Shown: positions 1 through 16,165, counted from the stretch's first letter. The stretch: DNA of 64,000 nucleotides from Eriocheir sinensis (GCF_024679095.1 NC_066549.1:6793420-6857419); one strand, 5' to 3'. The notes: generated by a model from the letters alone, not told the origin. A program made the numbers and translations.

Positions 1-267
<267 letters not shown>

Positions 268-574
268 TGTCCTTTAAATTAATTGCTTGTTTTTCTCTAC
301 CATTCCATCTCTCTCCCCCTTCTTCCCTTCCCCTCCTCTCTCCCCTATCTTCTCCCCTATCTATCCTCTCCCACCCCTTTCAAAGAGGAGGGGAGGAAGG
401 AGGGGAAGGTGGAGGAATGAAGAAAAGGTGATGGAGGTGAAGAATGCATGAGAGGGGATGAGAAGGCAGAAGTGACGTATAGAGATGCAAAGAAGATGAA
501 AAAAGAGAAGGTTGAGAAAGAGAGGAACAAAAAATAGTAGCAGGGTAAGACAAAAGAACGAGGAGTCGGGTGGA

Positions 575-1412
575 GGAAAAGGGAAGATAGGATGAGAAAG
601 AGGGGGAGGAAGAAAAAGGGAAGATAGGATGAGAAAGAGAGAGAGGGAAAAAAAAAGGAAAGATAGGATGAGAAAGAGAGGGAGGGAAAAAAAAGGGAAG
701 ATAGGATGAGAAAGAGAGGGAGGGAAAAAAAGGGAAGATAGGATGAGAAAGCGGGGGTGGAAAAAAAAGAGAAGATAGGATGAGAAAGAGGGGGAGGAAA
801 AGGGAAAATAGGATGAGAAAGAGTCAGGGAAAAAAAAGGGAAAATAGGATGAGAAAGAGTCAGGGAAAAAAAAGGGAAAATAGGATGAGAAAGAGGAGGA
901 GAAAAAGGGAAGATAGGATGAGAAAGGGGGAGGAAAAGGGAAAATAGGATGAGAAAGAGGGGGAGGAAAAGGGAAGATAGGATGAGAAAGAGAGGGAGGA
1001 AAAGGGAAAATAGGATGAGAAAGAGAGAGAGGGAAAAAAAGAAAGATAGGATGAAAAAGAGAGAGAGGGAAAAAAAAGGAAAGATAGGATGAGAAAGAGA
1101 GAGAGGGAAAAAAAAGGAAAGATAGGATGAGAAAGAGAGAGAGGGAAAAAAAAGGGAAGATAGGATGAGAAAGAGAGGGAGGGAAAAAAAAGGAAAGATA
1201 GGATGAGAAAGAGAGAGAGGGAAAAAAAAGGGAAGATAGGATGAGAAGGAGAGAGAGGGAAAAAAAAGAAAAGATAGGATGAGAAAGAGAGGGAGGAAAA
1301 GTGAAAATAGGATGAGAAAGAGAGAGAGGGAAAAAAAAGAAAAGATAGGATGAGAAAGAGAGGGAGGAAAAAAAAAGGGAAGATAGGATGAGGAAGAGAG
1401 GGAGGGAAAATA
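575..1412 (+). repeat. Purine minisatellite, about 40-bp unit, about 20 copies
   Basis: The unit is GGGAAGATAGGATGAGAAAG, then AGAGGGAGGGAAAAAAA, with length variation in the A-run and GA stretch. The minus strand is open through it and would give only Ser/Leu/Phe/Pro repeats. Confidence 0.88.
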
Positions 1413-1723
1413 AAAAAAGAGAAGTAGCAAAGACAAGGAATCAGGTAAGGAAGGCGATGGAGCTGAGTCGTGAGAAGGAGAAGGAAGGAAAAGAATGACA
1501 TTTTACGGGAATGGGAAGGTTGAACGGGGGTGAGAAAGCATTATGGGGCGGGAGGAAGAGGAAGAGGAGGAGAAGGAGGAGGAAGTGGTTTATTAACGGA
1601 AAATGAAATGTTGCTAGCAGTAAAATATAACGTTTACAGCGAAGTGATAAATTAGTGTTTTGTTATGATCAGTATTAGTGGAAAGGAAGAAGAAGAAGAA
1701 GAAAAGAGTAATAAGAGGAACGG

Positions 1724-1757
<34 letters not shown>

Positions 1758-1782
1758 TGCCTTCACTAGTCCCTCCGGGTGG

Positions 1783-1823
<41 letters not shown>

Positions 1824-1867
1824 CTTGTCGTGGCTACCCCTGTTTCCGTGGATCCCGTGGATGTATA

Positions 1868-2290
1868 CCAAGATTTTACCAACATTTTTTCAAGATCAAA
1901 GTTATACCAAGATTTTACCAAGAATATACCAAGATTTTTCTAGCTATTACCAAGAGTATATCAAGATTTTACCAAGAATATACCAAGATTTTTCTAGCTA
2001 TTACCAAGAGTATATCAAGATTTTGCCAAGATTTTACCAAGAATATACCAAGATTCATCTAGCTATTACCAAGAGTATATCAAGATTTTACCAAGAATAT
2101 ATATACAGATTTTTCTATTTTTCTAGATATTACCAAAGATTTTATCAAGAATATACACCAAGAGAATCTAGCTATACCAAAGCATTACCAAGATTTTTTG
2201 CAAGATTTTACCAAGATACTGCCAAGTTTATACTAATATTTTACCAAGATTATACAAAGATTTTACCGACATTATACCAATTCAAGATCG
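1868..2290 (+). repeat. Degenerate ACCAAGATTTTACCAAGAAT minisatellite
   Basis: Short units of ACCAAGATTTT and ACCAAGAATAT with a higher-order period of about 66 bp marked by TTTCTAGCTATTACCAAGAG (1927, 1993, 2056). It runs into (ATT)n at 2293-2363. Confidence 0.8.

Positions 2291-2292
<2 letters not shown>

Positions 2293-2363
<71 letters not shown>
2293..2363 (+). repeat. (ATT)n microsatellite
   Basis: About 24 uninterrupted ATT triplets at the end of the ACCAAGATTTT minisatellite. Confidence 0.96.
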
Positions 2364-2364
<1 letters not shown>

Positions 2365-2534
2365 GAAAAACATTATTTATAGAGCATTGATTTTGGATCC
2401 CCTAAAAAACACACCAAAACAGAAAACTTGGGAATTAGAGGAGAGGAAAAGAATGGGAAGGGAAGAAGGAAATGAGGAGAGAAAAAGAAGCAGCGAAGAA
2501 AAAAAAAAAGAGAAAAGGAACAAGGAAAGATACA

Positions 2535-3178
2535 AAGCGGGAAAAACAGAAGATTAAATAAAGCAAAAAAAGAGGAAAGAAGGAAAAAAGAAGACAACAG
2601 ATAACAGGATATTGATGGAGAAAGGAAGAGAAACTGGACGAGGGGAGAGAGGGAGAAGACGTTGGGAGGAGGATGGGAAGGGAGGAGAGGGAGATACAAG
2701 GAGGGAAAAACAGAAGAGGAAATAAATCAGAAAAGAGGAAAAGAAAGAAGGAAAAAAGAAGACAACAAAAAACAGGACATTGATGGAGAAAGGAAGAGAA
2801 ACTGGACGAGAGGAGAGAGGGAGAAGGTGTTGGGGGGAGGATGGGAAGGGAGGAGAGGGAGATACAAGGAGGGAAAAACAGAAGATTAAATAAAGCAAAA
2901 AAAGAGGAAAGAAGAAAAAAGAAGACAACACAAAACAGGATATTGATGGAGAAAGGAAGAGAAACTGGACGAGGGGAGAGAGGGAGAAGGTGTTGGGGGG
3001 AGGATGGGAAGGGAGGAAAAACAGAAGAGGAAATAAATCGGAAAAGAGGAAAGGAAAGAAGGAAAAAAGAAGACAACACAAAACAGGATATTGATGGAGA
3101 AAGGAAGAGAAACTGGACGAGGGGAGAGAGGGAGAAGGTGTTGGGGGGAGGATGGGAAGGGAGGAGAGGGGAGAAGTA
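2535..3178 (+). repeat. Purine-rich tandem repeat, unit about 160-170 bp, about 4 copies
   Basis: Landmarks AGAAGACAACACAAAACAGG, ATATTGATGGAGAAAGGAAG, AGAAACTGGACGAGGGGAGA and GTGTTGGGGGGAGGATGGGA recur near 2590, 2755, 2920 and 3065. Some units lack the GAGATACAAGGAGGG segment. Adjacent copies are nearly identical. Confidence 0.88.
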
Positions 3179-3386
3179 GACGCATCTCCATACAATAGCC
3201 TATTACCACACTGCGTAGTCTTCTTATCTCCCCACCTGTCCTCCTCTGTCCTCCTCCCCTTCACTCTACCAAGGCGTTGAGAGGTTGATGAAGGAGGTTG
3301 AGGCGCTATCGGGATGAAGTGGAGTAATGGGTATTGATGGTTTTATTGGTACCGCTTAATACAGCTTGTTCACACTCAGTCTTTGT

Positions 3387-3525
3387 AATTTTTTTTTTTT
3401 TTTTTTTTTTTTTTTCGTCTACCCCTATGGCGCCGGTAGGCTTGCTTGAGGGGCCTCGGTGGTAGTCGGCCCCAGCCCGTCATGGCGCAGGCAGGTGTTT
3501 ATAGTGGCGCCTGTTTACACACAAA
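3387..3525 (+). mobile_element. Dispersed decapod-type repeat (CGCCGGTAGGCTT family), copy 1
   Basis: A T-run, then CCCCTATGGCGCCGGTAGGC, TTGAGGGGCCTCGGTGGTAG, CCCGTCATGGCGCAGGCAGG and GTTTATAGTGGCGCCTG. The second copy is at 15771-15882 in the same orientation. Both begin with the T-run and end in AGTGGCGCC. Non-coding; class unknown. Confidence 0.65.
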
Positions 3526-3893
3526 GCTTTACGGAATACAGTGTTAACCCTTACAGTCTTACGTAATAGTGTTCATCCACATAGTTTTACGTAATACGGT
3601 GTTAACCCTCACAGTCTTACGCCGCTGTCGAGATGGGGCGAAGTGATGGGTACTGATGGCTTTACTGGTGTCCTCATGGTGGTCAGGGAGATGGGTGGAT
3701 AGGGAAGATAGTTGGTGATGAAGTTAAGGGAGAGGACAGACGTTTTTAAGTTGTGGAAGCGAAGGGTGGACTTGCTTAGTCTCCCACATGCTGTATTTCC
3801 TCATTTTTGTGACTTATATTCATGTTGCGGTTATGGGTTTACTGGTGTCTGTGAGATGGGTGGACTGTTTGAGAGAAGGGTGTAGAGACGGAG

Positions 3894-3945
<52 letters not shown>

Positions 3946-4402
3946 CTGGAGTTCTCAAGACATTTTTTTTCTTTCTTTTATTTAGAGTAGAGAAGCAGCT
4001 TTGGGGGTCTTGAACAGTCTCCCTTATGCTGTTTTTCCATCTTTCTACCACTTGTATCATGTTGCAAGGTCTCCCTCACTAAGAAATATCACGTATTACC
4101 AGCTCAGTAACCAACGGCAGTCTCTAAACTATACTTCACCTTCGTTAAATTCCACACTCTTCACCTACATTTTTTCTTGGCAGCCTCCCTTCTGTTGCAT
4201 TTCCACCTCAATACAACTTTACCTATATTGCAAGGTTTCCCGAGCTAAGATTATTCGATAGCCAGCGCCAGCCTCTGAAGTCCAAACAGTGTCTTTTAAA
4301 TTCCACATACTACATTGAGACCTTTTTTTTTTGTCGTGTCATACTCGCGGAATATCATTACTAACAGAGGAAATTAGCATGTTACATTGTAGTAGTTGAC
4401 CT

Positions 4403-4625
4403 TTAACCCAGCAGCAGCGACGGGCCAAATTTGTGGCTTTAGCGTGTACCAGCGACGGGCCACATTTTTGCCATGATATAAACCCCAAAAAGTAGATGAT
4501 GCATAAACTGATCACAAATGCGTTGATATATGTTATGAAATGGTTTGTGTGAGTGATGATTTTTTCTCATTTTTCTCGCTTTGAGGAGCCTTTAAGAAAC
4601 ATGATCCCTGCAGCTACCAGGTTAA
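4403..4625 (-). mobile_element. TTAA-bounded MITE, 223 bp (copy 1)
   Basis: Bounded by TTAA at both ends with imperfect inverted termini: TTAACCCAGCAGCAGC on the left, and on the right CAGCTACCAGGTTAA, whose complement is TTAACCTGGTAGCTG. It is the reverse complement of the copy at 54653-54874, almost the same length. The inside holds about two copies of the unit CGACGGGCCAAATTTGTGGC. TTAA termini are typical of piggyBac-type non-autonomous elements; that class is inferred from the ends alone. Confidence 0.7.
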
Positions 4626-5144
4626 AAGAGGTTCATGGAAAGCTCGTATATGGGGAAGGGCGTCTGGCATATGCTGCACTAATATTGTTGGAACTGGTGT
4701 CACGGGCCAAGGAAGGGAGAGCGTGTGATTTGGGCATCGAACTCTGTCAAGCGAAAAGGATTAAAACAACTCGAACTAAATTTTATCCTTTTCCTTGGCA
4801 ACTTTTTTCTCAGACTTGTTTATGAATCATCCTGTGGCGTTTTTTTTTTGTGTGTGTGTGTGTGTTGTTGTTGTTGTTTTCACCTTGACCAGCCTCCTTT
4901 ACCGTGAGACAAAGAAGAGGAGTTGGAACTTGGCGCCATACTAAACATTCCTTCGCTTAAGCACACACAATTGACAAAGATCTCGCAGGAGTTGTGGGGC
5001 TTTCCATGGGTAGTTTTCTGACCCTGGTGGTAGTATGGCAAGGCTTCTACACTATAAACTTGAAAAACACTGAAACACTCATGAGATCGCATTTAACCTC
5101 ATTTTTTTGCCTTTAGAGATGATTGATGTGAGAGTCGGAAGCGT
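4626..5144. other. Intergenic, nothing recognised
   Basis: Unique-looking sequence between the MITE and the palindrome; a short (GT)n and (GTT)n lie at 4850-4880. Confidence 0.5.
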
Positions 5145-5376
5145 CTATAGTGAAACCAAATTGTCGAGTCCGATTTGGCGTTGGCTCCCGCGGGTCCATT
5201 TCTCCCCTCTGCTCTGCCACACAGTCCCAACACCTATTTTTTCCTCTCATATGTTACCTATAGGTAACATATGAGAGGAAGGGATAGGTGTTGGGACTGT
5301 GTGGCAGAGCAGAGGGGAGGAAAGGACTCGCGGGAGCCTACGCCAGACCGGCCTCGGCATATTTTGAAGACTATAG
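5145..5376. repeat. 232-bp near-perfect palindrome (foldback, no loop)
   Basis: The axis lies between 5260 and 5261, in GTTACCTATAGGTAAC. The core arms 5177-5260 and 5261-5344 match at 77 of 84 positions when one is reverse-complemented. Weaker matching continues to CTATAG at 5145-5150 and 5371-5376. There is no spacer. Five of the seven core mismatches are T opposite G or G opposite T in a plus-strand transcript, so they would be G-U pairs. It could be a foldback element, a hairpin-RNA locus or a recent inverted duplication. No reading frame is evident. Confidence 0.9.
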
Positions 5377-5439
5377 AAAACCGTCCTTATATAGCGTAGG
5401 AGAGCTTATATCTGGCTGACTGAAGGGGAAGTACGAGTG

Positions 5440-6170
5440 GGTTGAATGAATGAATTTACCTTCCTCACCCACGCCTATTCAAGAAGCTAAATAATAGTCG
5501 ATTGTAAGATTTTGATAGATTCTCACTCCACCTCCTCCTTCTTCTCCTCCTCCTCCTCATCATCATCATCCTCCTCCTCCTCCTCCCTCACCTAACCACG
5601 TACTTACATCTCAGGCAATTGACAGGTAGGTTAATGAACTAATTTACCTCTCCTACCCACTCCTGCAGAAGATACTTAATTAGTTTTGTTAGTATCCTCT
5701 TTTTATCACTTACACCACCACCTTCACCAAACCTAATCATTTATGAACTTTCCAAACGTAATTCGCTTACACCTAATCCGTTGGTAAGTAGGTTGGTGAA
5801 GTAATTTACCTCTCCTTCCCCTTTGCTCAAGATAATTATATAACTAGTAATTATTGTTAGTATGATGCTTTTGTCCTTTATTTTATCTTATTAAACGATA
5901 ACCATCTACACCAAACCACCCAATTGCATATATGTGAAAGGTATCTAATGAACTAAACTATTTATCTTTTCCCCACTCCAGTACAAGATACCTAATGGTT
6001 CACGATTCTTGTTGGTATGATTATGTTTTTTTTCTTCAATTCCCTTTTAAAACGACAACACCCTTCAGTAAACTCCCCATTCGCACCAAATCTCTTAGTA
6101 AGTAGGTTAATGAATTAATCTACATACCTGTCCTTCCCACTCCTAATACAACACTCTTACTAATTCTCTT
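5440..6170 (+). repeat. Old satellite, about 5 diverged monomers of about 165-175 bp
   Basis: Recurring blocks are AGTAGGTTAATGAA(T/C)TAAT, TTTACCTCTCCTACCCACTC, a following AAGATACTTAAT, TGTTAGTATGAT and CACCAAACC, near 5450, 5625, 5795, 5950 and 6105. Divergence is high, so this is an old array. It otherwise explains the AT-rich stretch here. Confidence 0.6.
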
Positions 6171-6880
6171 TTTTTTTCATAATCAACCCCCATCCTGACC
6201 AACACACGCGGGCAACACCTTCCTTTCAATCCCTATCTTTCCCAATGGACGCTTTCTCCCACAAAAGGGGTCTTGGATTGCCTTGACTTCCCCTCACACA
6301 CACACGTTCCCTTTAATCCTCATTCTCTCTTATGCTAATTGTATCCATAAGTAGGGTGACGAAAGGTAGGGAAAACTGGTCCACTGCTGCATATATGTGT
6401 GTGTGACCCGTCTCATTCATGAACAGCCTGAGATAAGGGCTTTTAGCAGGTTAAGATGCCCGTAGGTTGTGGGGGAGGAGGTTTAAGGAGGTGCCCGATA
6501 AACAACTACATCAGAACACGCAACGAACTTACACCACACAACTCTACTCTCGTGCTGTCCTTCGTCTTCCCCTAATTGTATACCTTCCCCTTAACCCACT
6601 TCCTCTCCTTGCTGTACCCTTGATTAGAAGAAGGCGTCGAGAGGAGGTGTGGGTGACGGATGAGTGAGGAGTGATATCTAAGTGTCTGAAGGTGTGGGGA
6701 GAAAGTGGAAAGGGTATGAAAGGGATAGTAAAGTGTGTTAGGGTGTAGCGAGAGTTAAGAGGGTCAGTGAGAGGTGTTAGAAGGTGAGGGAAGTAACAGT
6801 AATAAGATAATAAGTAATACTGTTCAGGCGCCATTGTGGATTTGCATGTCTTTTGCGTCGATGGGAAGAAAGGAAAAGTG

Positions 6881-6884
<4 letters not shown>
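6171..6884. other. Intergenic, nothing recognised
   Basis: Moderately AT-rich unique sequence with no repeat match inside the window and no credible exon. Confidence 0.5.
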
Positions 6885-6977
<93 letters not shown>

Positions 6978-7060
6978 AATCAGATTAAAGAAGAGAAAAA
7001 GAAAAAAAGCATTACGTTTGAAATAGTCACGAATTGAAGAGAGGGAAAGGAAGAAAGGTG

Positions 7061-7150
<90 letters not shown>

Positions 7151-7168
7151 GATGATGATGATGATGAG
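6885..7168 (+). repeat. Two (GA)n tracts and a (GAT)n tail
   Basis: (GA)n at 6885-6973 and 7062-7146, then (GAT) at 7146-7168, separated by 88 bp of A-rich unique sequence. Confidence 0.96.
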
Positions 7169-7169
7169 G

Positions 7170-7830
7170 TCGTGAACGGTGAATATTGAAGGGAAGTGAA
7201 GGGGGTAATACGTAAAGGGGAAGAAAAGGTGAGAGGGTGAGGAGAGGTTGTGGGAGGGAATATTTTTGTATGGTTGAACAGAGAATGGTGAGCGGAGAGG
7301 AGAGGAAAATATAGAGTGGGTGATAGAGCCTGTTTAAGTAGGACAAGTGAGATGGGAGGTAAGAATGCAAGAGGGGAATGAAAGGTTGTGAGTTGGTGTA
7401 GTTTGGAAGTGAGAGAAGATACGATAGAAATGGAGTGAGAGGATGATGAGAAGGAAGGAAAAAGGGTAGAATGAGGGAGAGGAAAATAGAGGGGAATGAG
7501 TAATGGTGTTGAGGAGGAATGGGACAAGAATGGAGTTAAGGACAAAGGAAAATGAGTGTGTTGAGTGTGATTAAGTGGCAGAAGTTCAGGGCGGGTGACG
7601 TAGCAAGGTGTGTAGAGAGCGTGATTAACAGGTAAGAATCAGGTATAGTAAAGTGATTAAAGTGAACATTAATTAGTAACAACACATAAATAACAAAGAA
7701 CAACGAGAACAATAAGAACAGAAATATGACTTACAAGAACCCGCCTACTAATTTTACTTAATGAGAACACCAAAACAAATTAGTCAGACTTACTAATTAC
7801 GGTGTTCGGGACCTGTTACAAAGGGAAAAC

Positions 7831-7831
<1 letters not shown>
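7170..7831. other. Intergenic, nothing recognised
   Basis: Purine-rich but not tandemly repeated. Confidence 0.45.
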
Positions 7832-7886
<55 letters not shown>

Positions 7887-7950
7887 TCTTCAGTTAATTA
7901 TACTTGTTTTGTACGTGTGAAAGGGAATGGTTCTTTGTGTACGTGTGAGT

Positions 7951-8028
<78 letters not shown>
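7832..8028 (+). repeat. Two (GT)n tracts
   Basis: (GT)n at 7832-7882 and 7957-8028. Confidence 0.96.
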
Positions 8029-8029
<1 letters not shown>

Positions 8030-8089
8030 CGGGGTGACGAAAGTACCTTGAAACGTCTCAGCGAAGGAGGAGTAAATGAAAGACAAGGA

Positions 8090-8235
8090 GGAGGAAGAGA
8101 AAGAGGAGGAGGAGGAGGAGGAGGAAGAGGAGTACCACCACCACTAGGAGAAGAAGTCAAAGGGAAATAAGGGGAAGGAGGAGGAGGAGGAGGAGGAGGA
8201 GGAATAGGAGGAAGAATAGGAGGAAGAATAGGAGG
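8090..8235 (+). repeat. (GGA)n tracts upstream of the plus-strand cuticle promoter
   Basis: GGA-rich, about 130-270 bp upstream of the TATA box at 8361. It could act as a GAGA-type or G-rich promoter-proximal tract; that is inference. Confidence 0.75.
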
Positions 8236-8360
8236 AGCAGGGCAAGGTTACTAGTGGTGGGAGGAGGAGGTTAGGTCGCGACCCATGACGGCGGAAGGAG
8301 ACGAGGAGGGAGGGAAAGGAGGAATGGAGGGAAAAGGGGGGTAGGGGGAGGGAAAGGGTG

Positions 8361-8368
8361 TATATAAA
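8361..8368 (+). promoter_or_regulatory. TATA box of the plus-strand cuticle gene
   Basis: TATATAAA starts 62 bp before the ATG at 8423. An initiation site about 30 bp downstream, near 8391-8395, would leave a 5' UTR of about 30 nt. Short leaders after a clear TATA box are common in arthropod cuticle genes. No other core element was certain. Confidence 0.75.
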
Positions 8369-8422
8369 GACTCCTGATTCTCTCCTTGGCACTCCACTTC
8401 TTCCTTCACCTGAGAGAGCATC

Positions 8423-12458
<4,036 letters not shown>

Positions 12459-12926
12459 AGTGACCCTTCGTGACCTCTGCCCAAATCACGTGCCCCACCT
12501 TGACCTCCCGCCCCACCGCCAACTAGTTCCTATTCTTCCTGCGCCTCTTCCGTCCATCCTACGTTTATTTTATTCGTGGATTTTCTTACCTGGATCAATC
12601 ACACCTGTTCACCCCCCCCCGGAATGCCCCCCACCTACCCCCCTCCCTCCGATCTCTCCCAAATGCATCACCCCTCCCCTTCCCCCTCCATCTGATTCCT
12701 CTTCACCCCTTTCTCTTCGCCCCTCCCCTCGCCCCTTCCTCGCCCCGTTACGGTGACTCGGTGTTGAAGGCTGAAGAAGAACTACAAGAAGGGAGGGAAA
12801 GTGTCTCCTCCCCCTCCCCCCCTTCCACCCTCCCTTTGTACCCCTCCTTCCCCTCCGCCCTGGATTCTCAGTTTCGCCGCCTCTTTTTCTTCGTTTTAAG
12901 TTAGATGGAAGTGAATTATAAGTGTC

Positions 12927-12932
12927 AATAAA
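12927..12932 (+). terminator. Poly(A) signal AATAAA of the plus-strand cuticle gene
   Basis: AATAAA lies about 470 nt after the stop at 12458, in TGTCAATAAAAAACAGC. The intervening sequence holds no further exon that I can see and would be a C-rich 3' UTR. It is the first canonical signal I noticed after the stop. Confidence 0.6.
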
Positions 12933-13009
12933 AAACAGCATGAATGTCGAGGTTGTCTTTGTCCATGAGTGTGTTTGTGTGGGTCACGAATGAGGCTACT
13001 TTCACTCGG

Positions 13010-13225
13010 GGCCACTTAGCAGCGTTGCAGACGGATTTGAGTGGTTGCCTCCGCCGCCTGTAGCGACCACAAAAAGTAGCTGCTTGCCACGATACATGGC
13101 ATTCAGTGGGAGCTTTCACACGTAGCTGCAGCAACGCCACTTTTTAGCGCGAATGTAGCGCCGCTAGTGCCCGACTCATTTTGTAACATCGCTGTTGAGA
13201 AGCACTGTTAATATTGAGTCGGGCG
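13010..13225. mobile_element. Possible MITE or foldback remnant
   Basis: GCCCGACTCA at about 13168-13177 and TGAGTCGGGC at about 13215-13224 are inverted; GTTAGCAAGGCCACCGACG and GTTAGCAGGGCCACCGACG follow as a direct repeat, and GCAGCGTTGC (13019) faces GCAGCAACGCC (13127). No clean boundaries were seen. Confidence 0.25.
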
Positions 13226-13265
13226 TTAGCAAGGCCACCGACGCGCGTTAGCAGGGCCACCGACG

Positions 13266-13290
13266 ACGTAGTAGTAGTAGTAGTAGTAGC

Positions 13291-13340
<50 letters not shown>

Positions 13341-13395
13341 CAGTAGTAGTAGTAGCAATAGTAGCAGTAGTAGTAGTAGTAGTAGTAGTAGTAGT
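13266..13395 (+). repeat. (AGT)n microsatellite with AGC and AAT interruptions
   Basis: About 43 triplets. Confidence 0.95.
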
Positions 13396-13628
13396 TATTT
13401 TTTATATTGTTTTCTATTTATATTGTTGCTGTCATTGCTGTTCCTTTGTTGTTTGTGTTGATACTGTTTTCTGCTGTTGCTGTTGCTGCTGTCAAAGAAA
13501 AAATGAGGTAAGGTTACTATACGTCCAGATATTCCCAGATGTTATTTTTTTTCTTTTTTACGTCTCAAATCACGTCTCAAAGGTAATCGGAAAATATTGA
13601 AATGTTTGTATTTTGTTATTTATTTGTT

Positions 13629-13660
<32 letters not shown>

Positions 13661-14111
13661 CATTGAAAACGGGAAAAATATGAGATCCAGGAAAAGACAG
13701 ACATGGAAATAAAAAAAAATACAAAGATAAAAAAATACAGAGAAAGAAAAAAGATTGCAGCTCAGTGGACTAAAGAATATAGACACATGGAACAGCCTCC
13801 CCCATCCCCCCCCCCCTGAAAAGTAAAAAAAAAAAAAAAGCAACAAAATTTTTAACACCTTTACTTAATATACTTTCCCCCCCACACACATTCCCAACCA
13901 GTCAAGAATGCCGTTTCAGAAAAATTGCATGACAAGAAAAAAAAAAGTAAATGAATTGATTGCTATTTTTAACTGAAGATAATTTTTAAGCCCCGAGAGA
14001 TTACTTTATATAGTGTCGACCTAACTCTGGAATTTGTTCGGTAAAGAGATATCGTTGTGTCTGTTCTAGGTATGGGTGTCCTAGAGAGCGGTGAGCGTGA
14101 GCTGTATATGA

Positions 14112-14155
<44 letters not shown>

Positions 14156-14326
14156 CAGCTACGGAGGCAGGCAAGGGAACAATAATTAAATAGAAAAAGC
14201 CTTAAAATAGCTGCTCCTACATAAGGTCTACAGAGGAAGAAGACAGAAGAATTATAATCAATACAGCTGGCTACTTCGATCGTCACAGTTTGCCGAACAT
14301 TGCTTGTTTTAATTGTCTCTTCTTTC

Positions 14327-14507
14327 GGGCTGGTCGATAAATGGGTAAGCCTGGGGAAGGTAGACTGTTGTTACCCGAATGTCACTCTGCCTGTGTACCG
14401 GGGCAATGGGCTCTTCTCACCTCAGGCTCAAGGACCAATGCGACGGAAATGAGCACCGAGGCCACGCGTAACTATATACAGCGCATGCCCCCAAACCTTA
14501 CCTTACC
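14327..14507 (+). mobile_element. SINE body and tail, same family as 33271-33569
   Basis: Plus strand: GGTCGATAAATGGGTAAGCC, GGCTCAAGGACCAATGCGAC, ATGAGCACCGAGGCCACGCG, GCATGCCCCCAAACCTTACC. It lacks the tRNA-like head, so it is 5'-truncated. Confidence 0.68.
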
Positions 14508-15429
14508 GTCTATTTTAGTAATGGAATAGCGTTTTGCTGAGGTTAGTGCTGTAACGTCGTTTTCTTTCGTTTCTTAAAAGAGAACGAGATTTAGTGCGGT
14601 GACTATATGAAAATTATTAGGGAGAGAATGAGTGTGTTCTTCGTAGCAAGCTAAATGAATAATCCAAAGAAGTATGATAGGATGTAGTTTATTATGAGTT
14701 ACTTGTCGAATATCCGCAGCTAATATGTGTGAAAATAATACACCGTTGCTGCCTTAGCCACGTGGCGTACACAGTTGAGGACATGAGTATATTGGCGACA
14801 CCTAAATTGCATATCAAACTCTCCTCCTCCAAGGTGCGCACTACACGTCACCAGTCACGACCGCTAACTACACTGGCTTTTCCCTTTCGTCCGCCTAAAT
14901 AAATTGCTTTAGATCTTGCACTGACATAGTTCATCTGTTCACTCACAGAAGGACGCGGAAACGCTCCAACATCGACATCGACCTGTTCTCGTATATTTAC
15001 TTATTTTCATGCCTCCTCTTTGGTAAGGTCTAAATATCTTGAAAGTTCTTTACAGTCTTGCATAAAGCTTTACTACATTTATCTCGTGTCTCCTGTGTCG
15101 CCGATTTTTTTGCTGCTAAAACAGACGCTCGCTCTTCTCCTAAGCTTATGAATATTAGTGTTCCTCAGAAGTCTATACCAACACTCACTCTTCTGTTATT
15201 CAGTAACTATTTTTTTTCCCTGCAACTCATTTAATTGCCCTATCCGGTGCTACACTCTTGCCGTTACTTGGTATTTTGAACGTCATTTTTCAGACGACAA
15301 ATGACGATCCTCTGTTCTTTGATAACACTCAACCGCCCTCCTCTTATACATCAAACATTCACAGTCTCTCCTTAACTCCCTTTATTGAAACTTCCATATT
15401 TCATCCCTCACTAAATCAGCTACAGGTTG
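14508..15429. other. Intergenic; possibly the older 5' part of the Jockey-like copy
   Basis: No splice-bounded exon. The part after about 15120 may be decayed upstream sequence of the retrotransposon at 15430, but I could not align it. Confidence 0.35.
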
Positions 15430-16165
15430 GGCGTTGTGTCATCACCAATTCTCATCCAATACCCTAAATATATACCAGAGCCTCGTCCGCCCCTGTATGG
15501 CGTATGCATATCATGTGTGTGTGGGGGGGGGATCCACTCCACAACACTTCTACACTGATCAGTCAAAGGCCATTCACCTCAACCCCTTTCCTCTACCTTC
15601 CTATTTACAGTCTCTATGTTACTTATCCTGCTATTTCATCCTATTTTCATGTCCATTGCTTTGTCTATAGCCTGTCAATGTTGCTTTCCCTGCAGTCCTC
15701 TTGAGATCCATTGTCCTCTCTAAACCCTTTCAGTAATGTGTTTCTTGCATTTTTATCCCTACTTTGATGTCTTTTTTTTTTTTTACGCCTATAACGCCGG
15801 TAGGCTTTTCTTGAGGGGCCTAGATGGTAGTTCGCCCCAACACGTCATGGCGCAGGCAAGTGTTTTATAGTGGCGCCATCTTCTCTTGCTTCTATCTAGT
15901 TGCTTTTCTTGCTATCTTTTATCCCTATTGTCAAGTCCATTGCTCTTCCTTATTACATGCCTCACCCCACCCGCGACCCCGATGCAAAAGCCTTCCTATG
16001 CTTAACATCCATATGCTGTCCAACTTGTCTATGCTGAAGCTAGCCAGTATTTTTATTTGTTTATCCCTTTCACTGGCAAACCCTGAGACTGCCTTCCTTC
16101 TGCTGTATGCTCTCCTTGCGACTTAAAGAGTTTCAAGAGGGGGTGGCAAGACGCGTTAAGAATTA
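15430..16165 (+). pseudogene. Jockey-like non-LTR reverse transcriptase C-terminus, decayed
   Basis: Plus strand. IYQSLVRPCMAYAYHVCVGG resembles the LYKTLVRPCMEYASHVWGG block of arthropod Jockey-like elements. Further on are LAIFYPYCQVHCSSLL and PRPRC, and after a frame change FTGKP, LPSAV and LKSFKRG. The frame is broken many times, and the copy is interrupted by a different repeat at 15771-15882. Confidence 0.6.
15771..15882 (+). mobile_element. Dispersed repeat (CGCCGGTAGGCTT family), copy 2, nested in a Jockey-like pseudogene
   Basis: A T-run, ACGCCTATAACGCCGGTAGG, CTTTTCTTGAGGGGCCTAGA, ACACGTCATGGCGCAGGCAA, GTTTTATAGTGGCGCCAT. Flanking sequence on both sides reads as the decayed reverse transcriptase, so this inserted later. 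Confidence 0.68.

Noticed and set aside
357..1436. 359-codon minus-strand frame
   Set aside because: Covers the 40-bp purine minisatellite; only Ser/Leu/Phe/Pro repeats.
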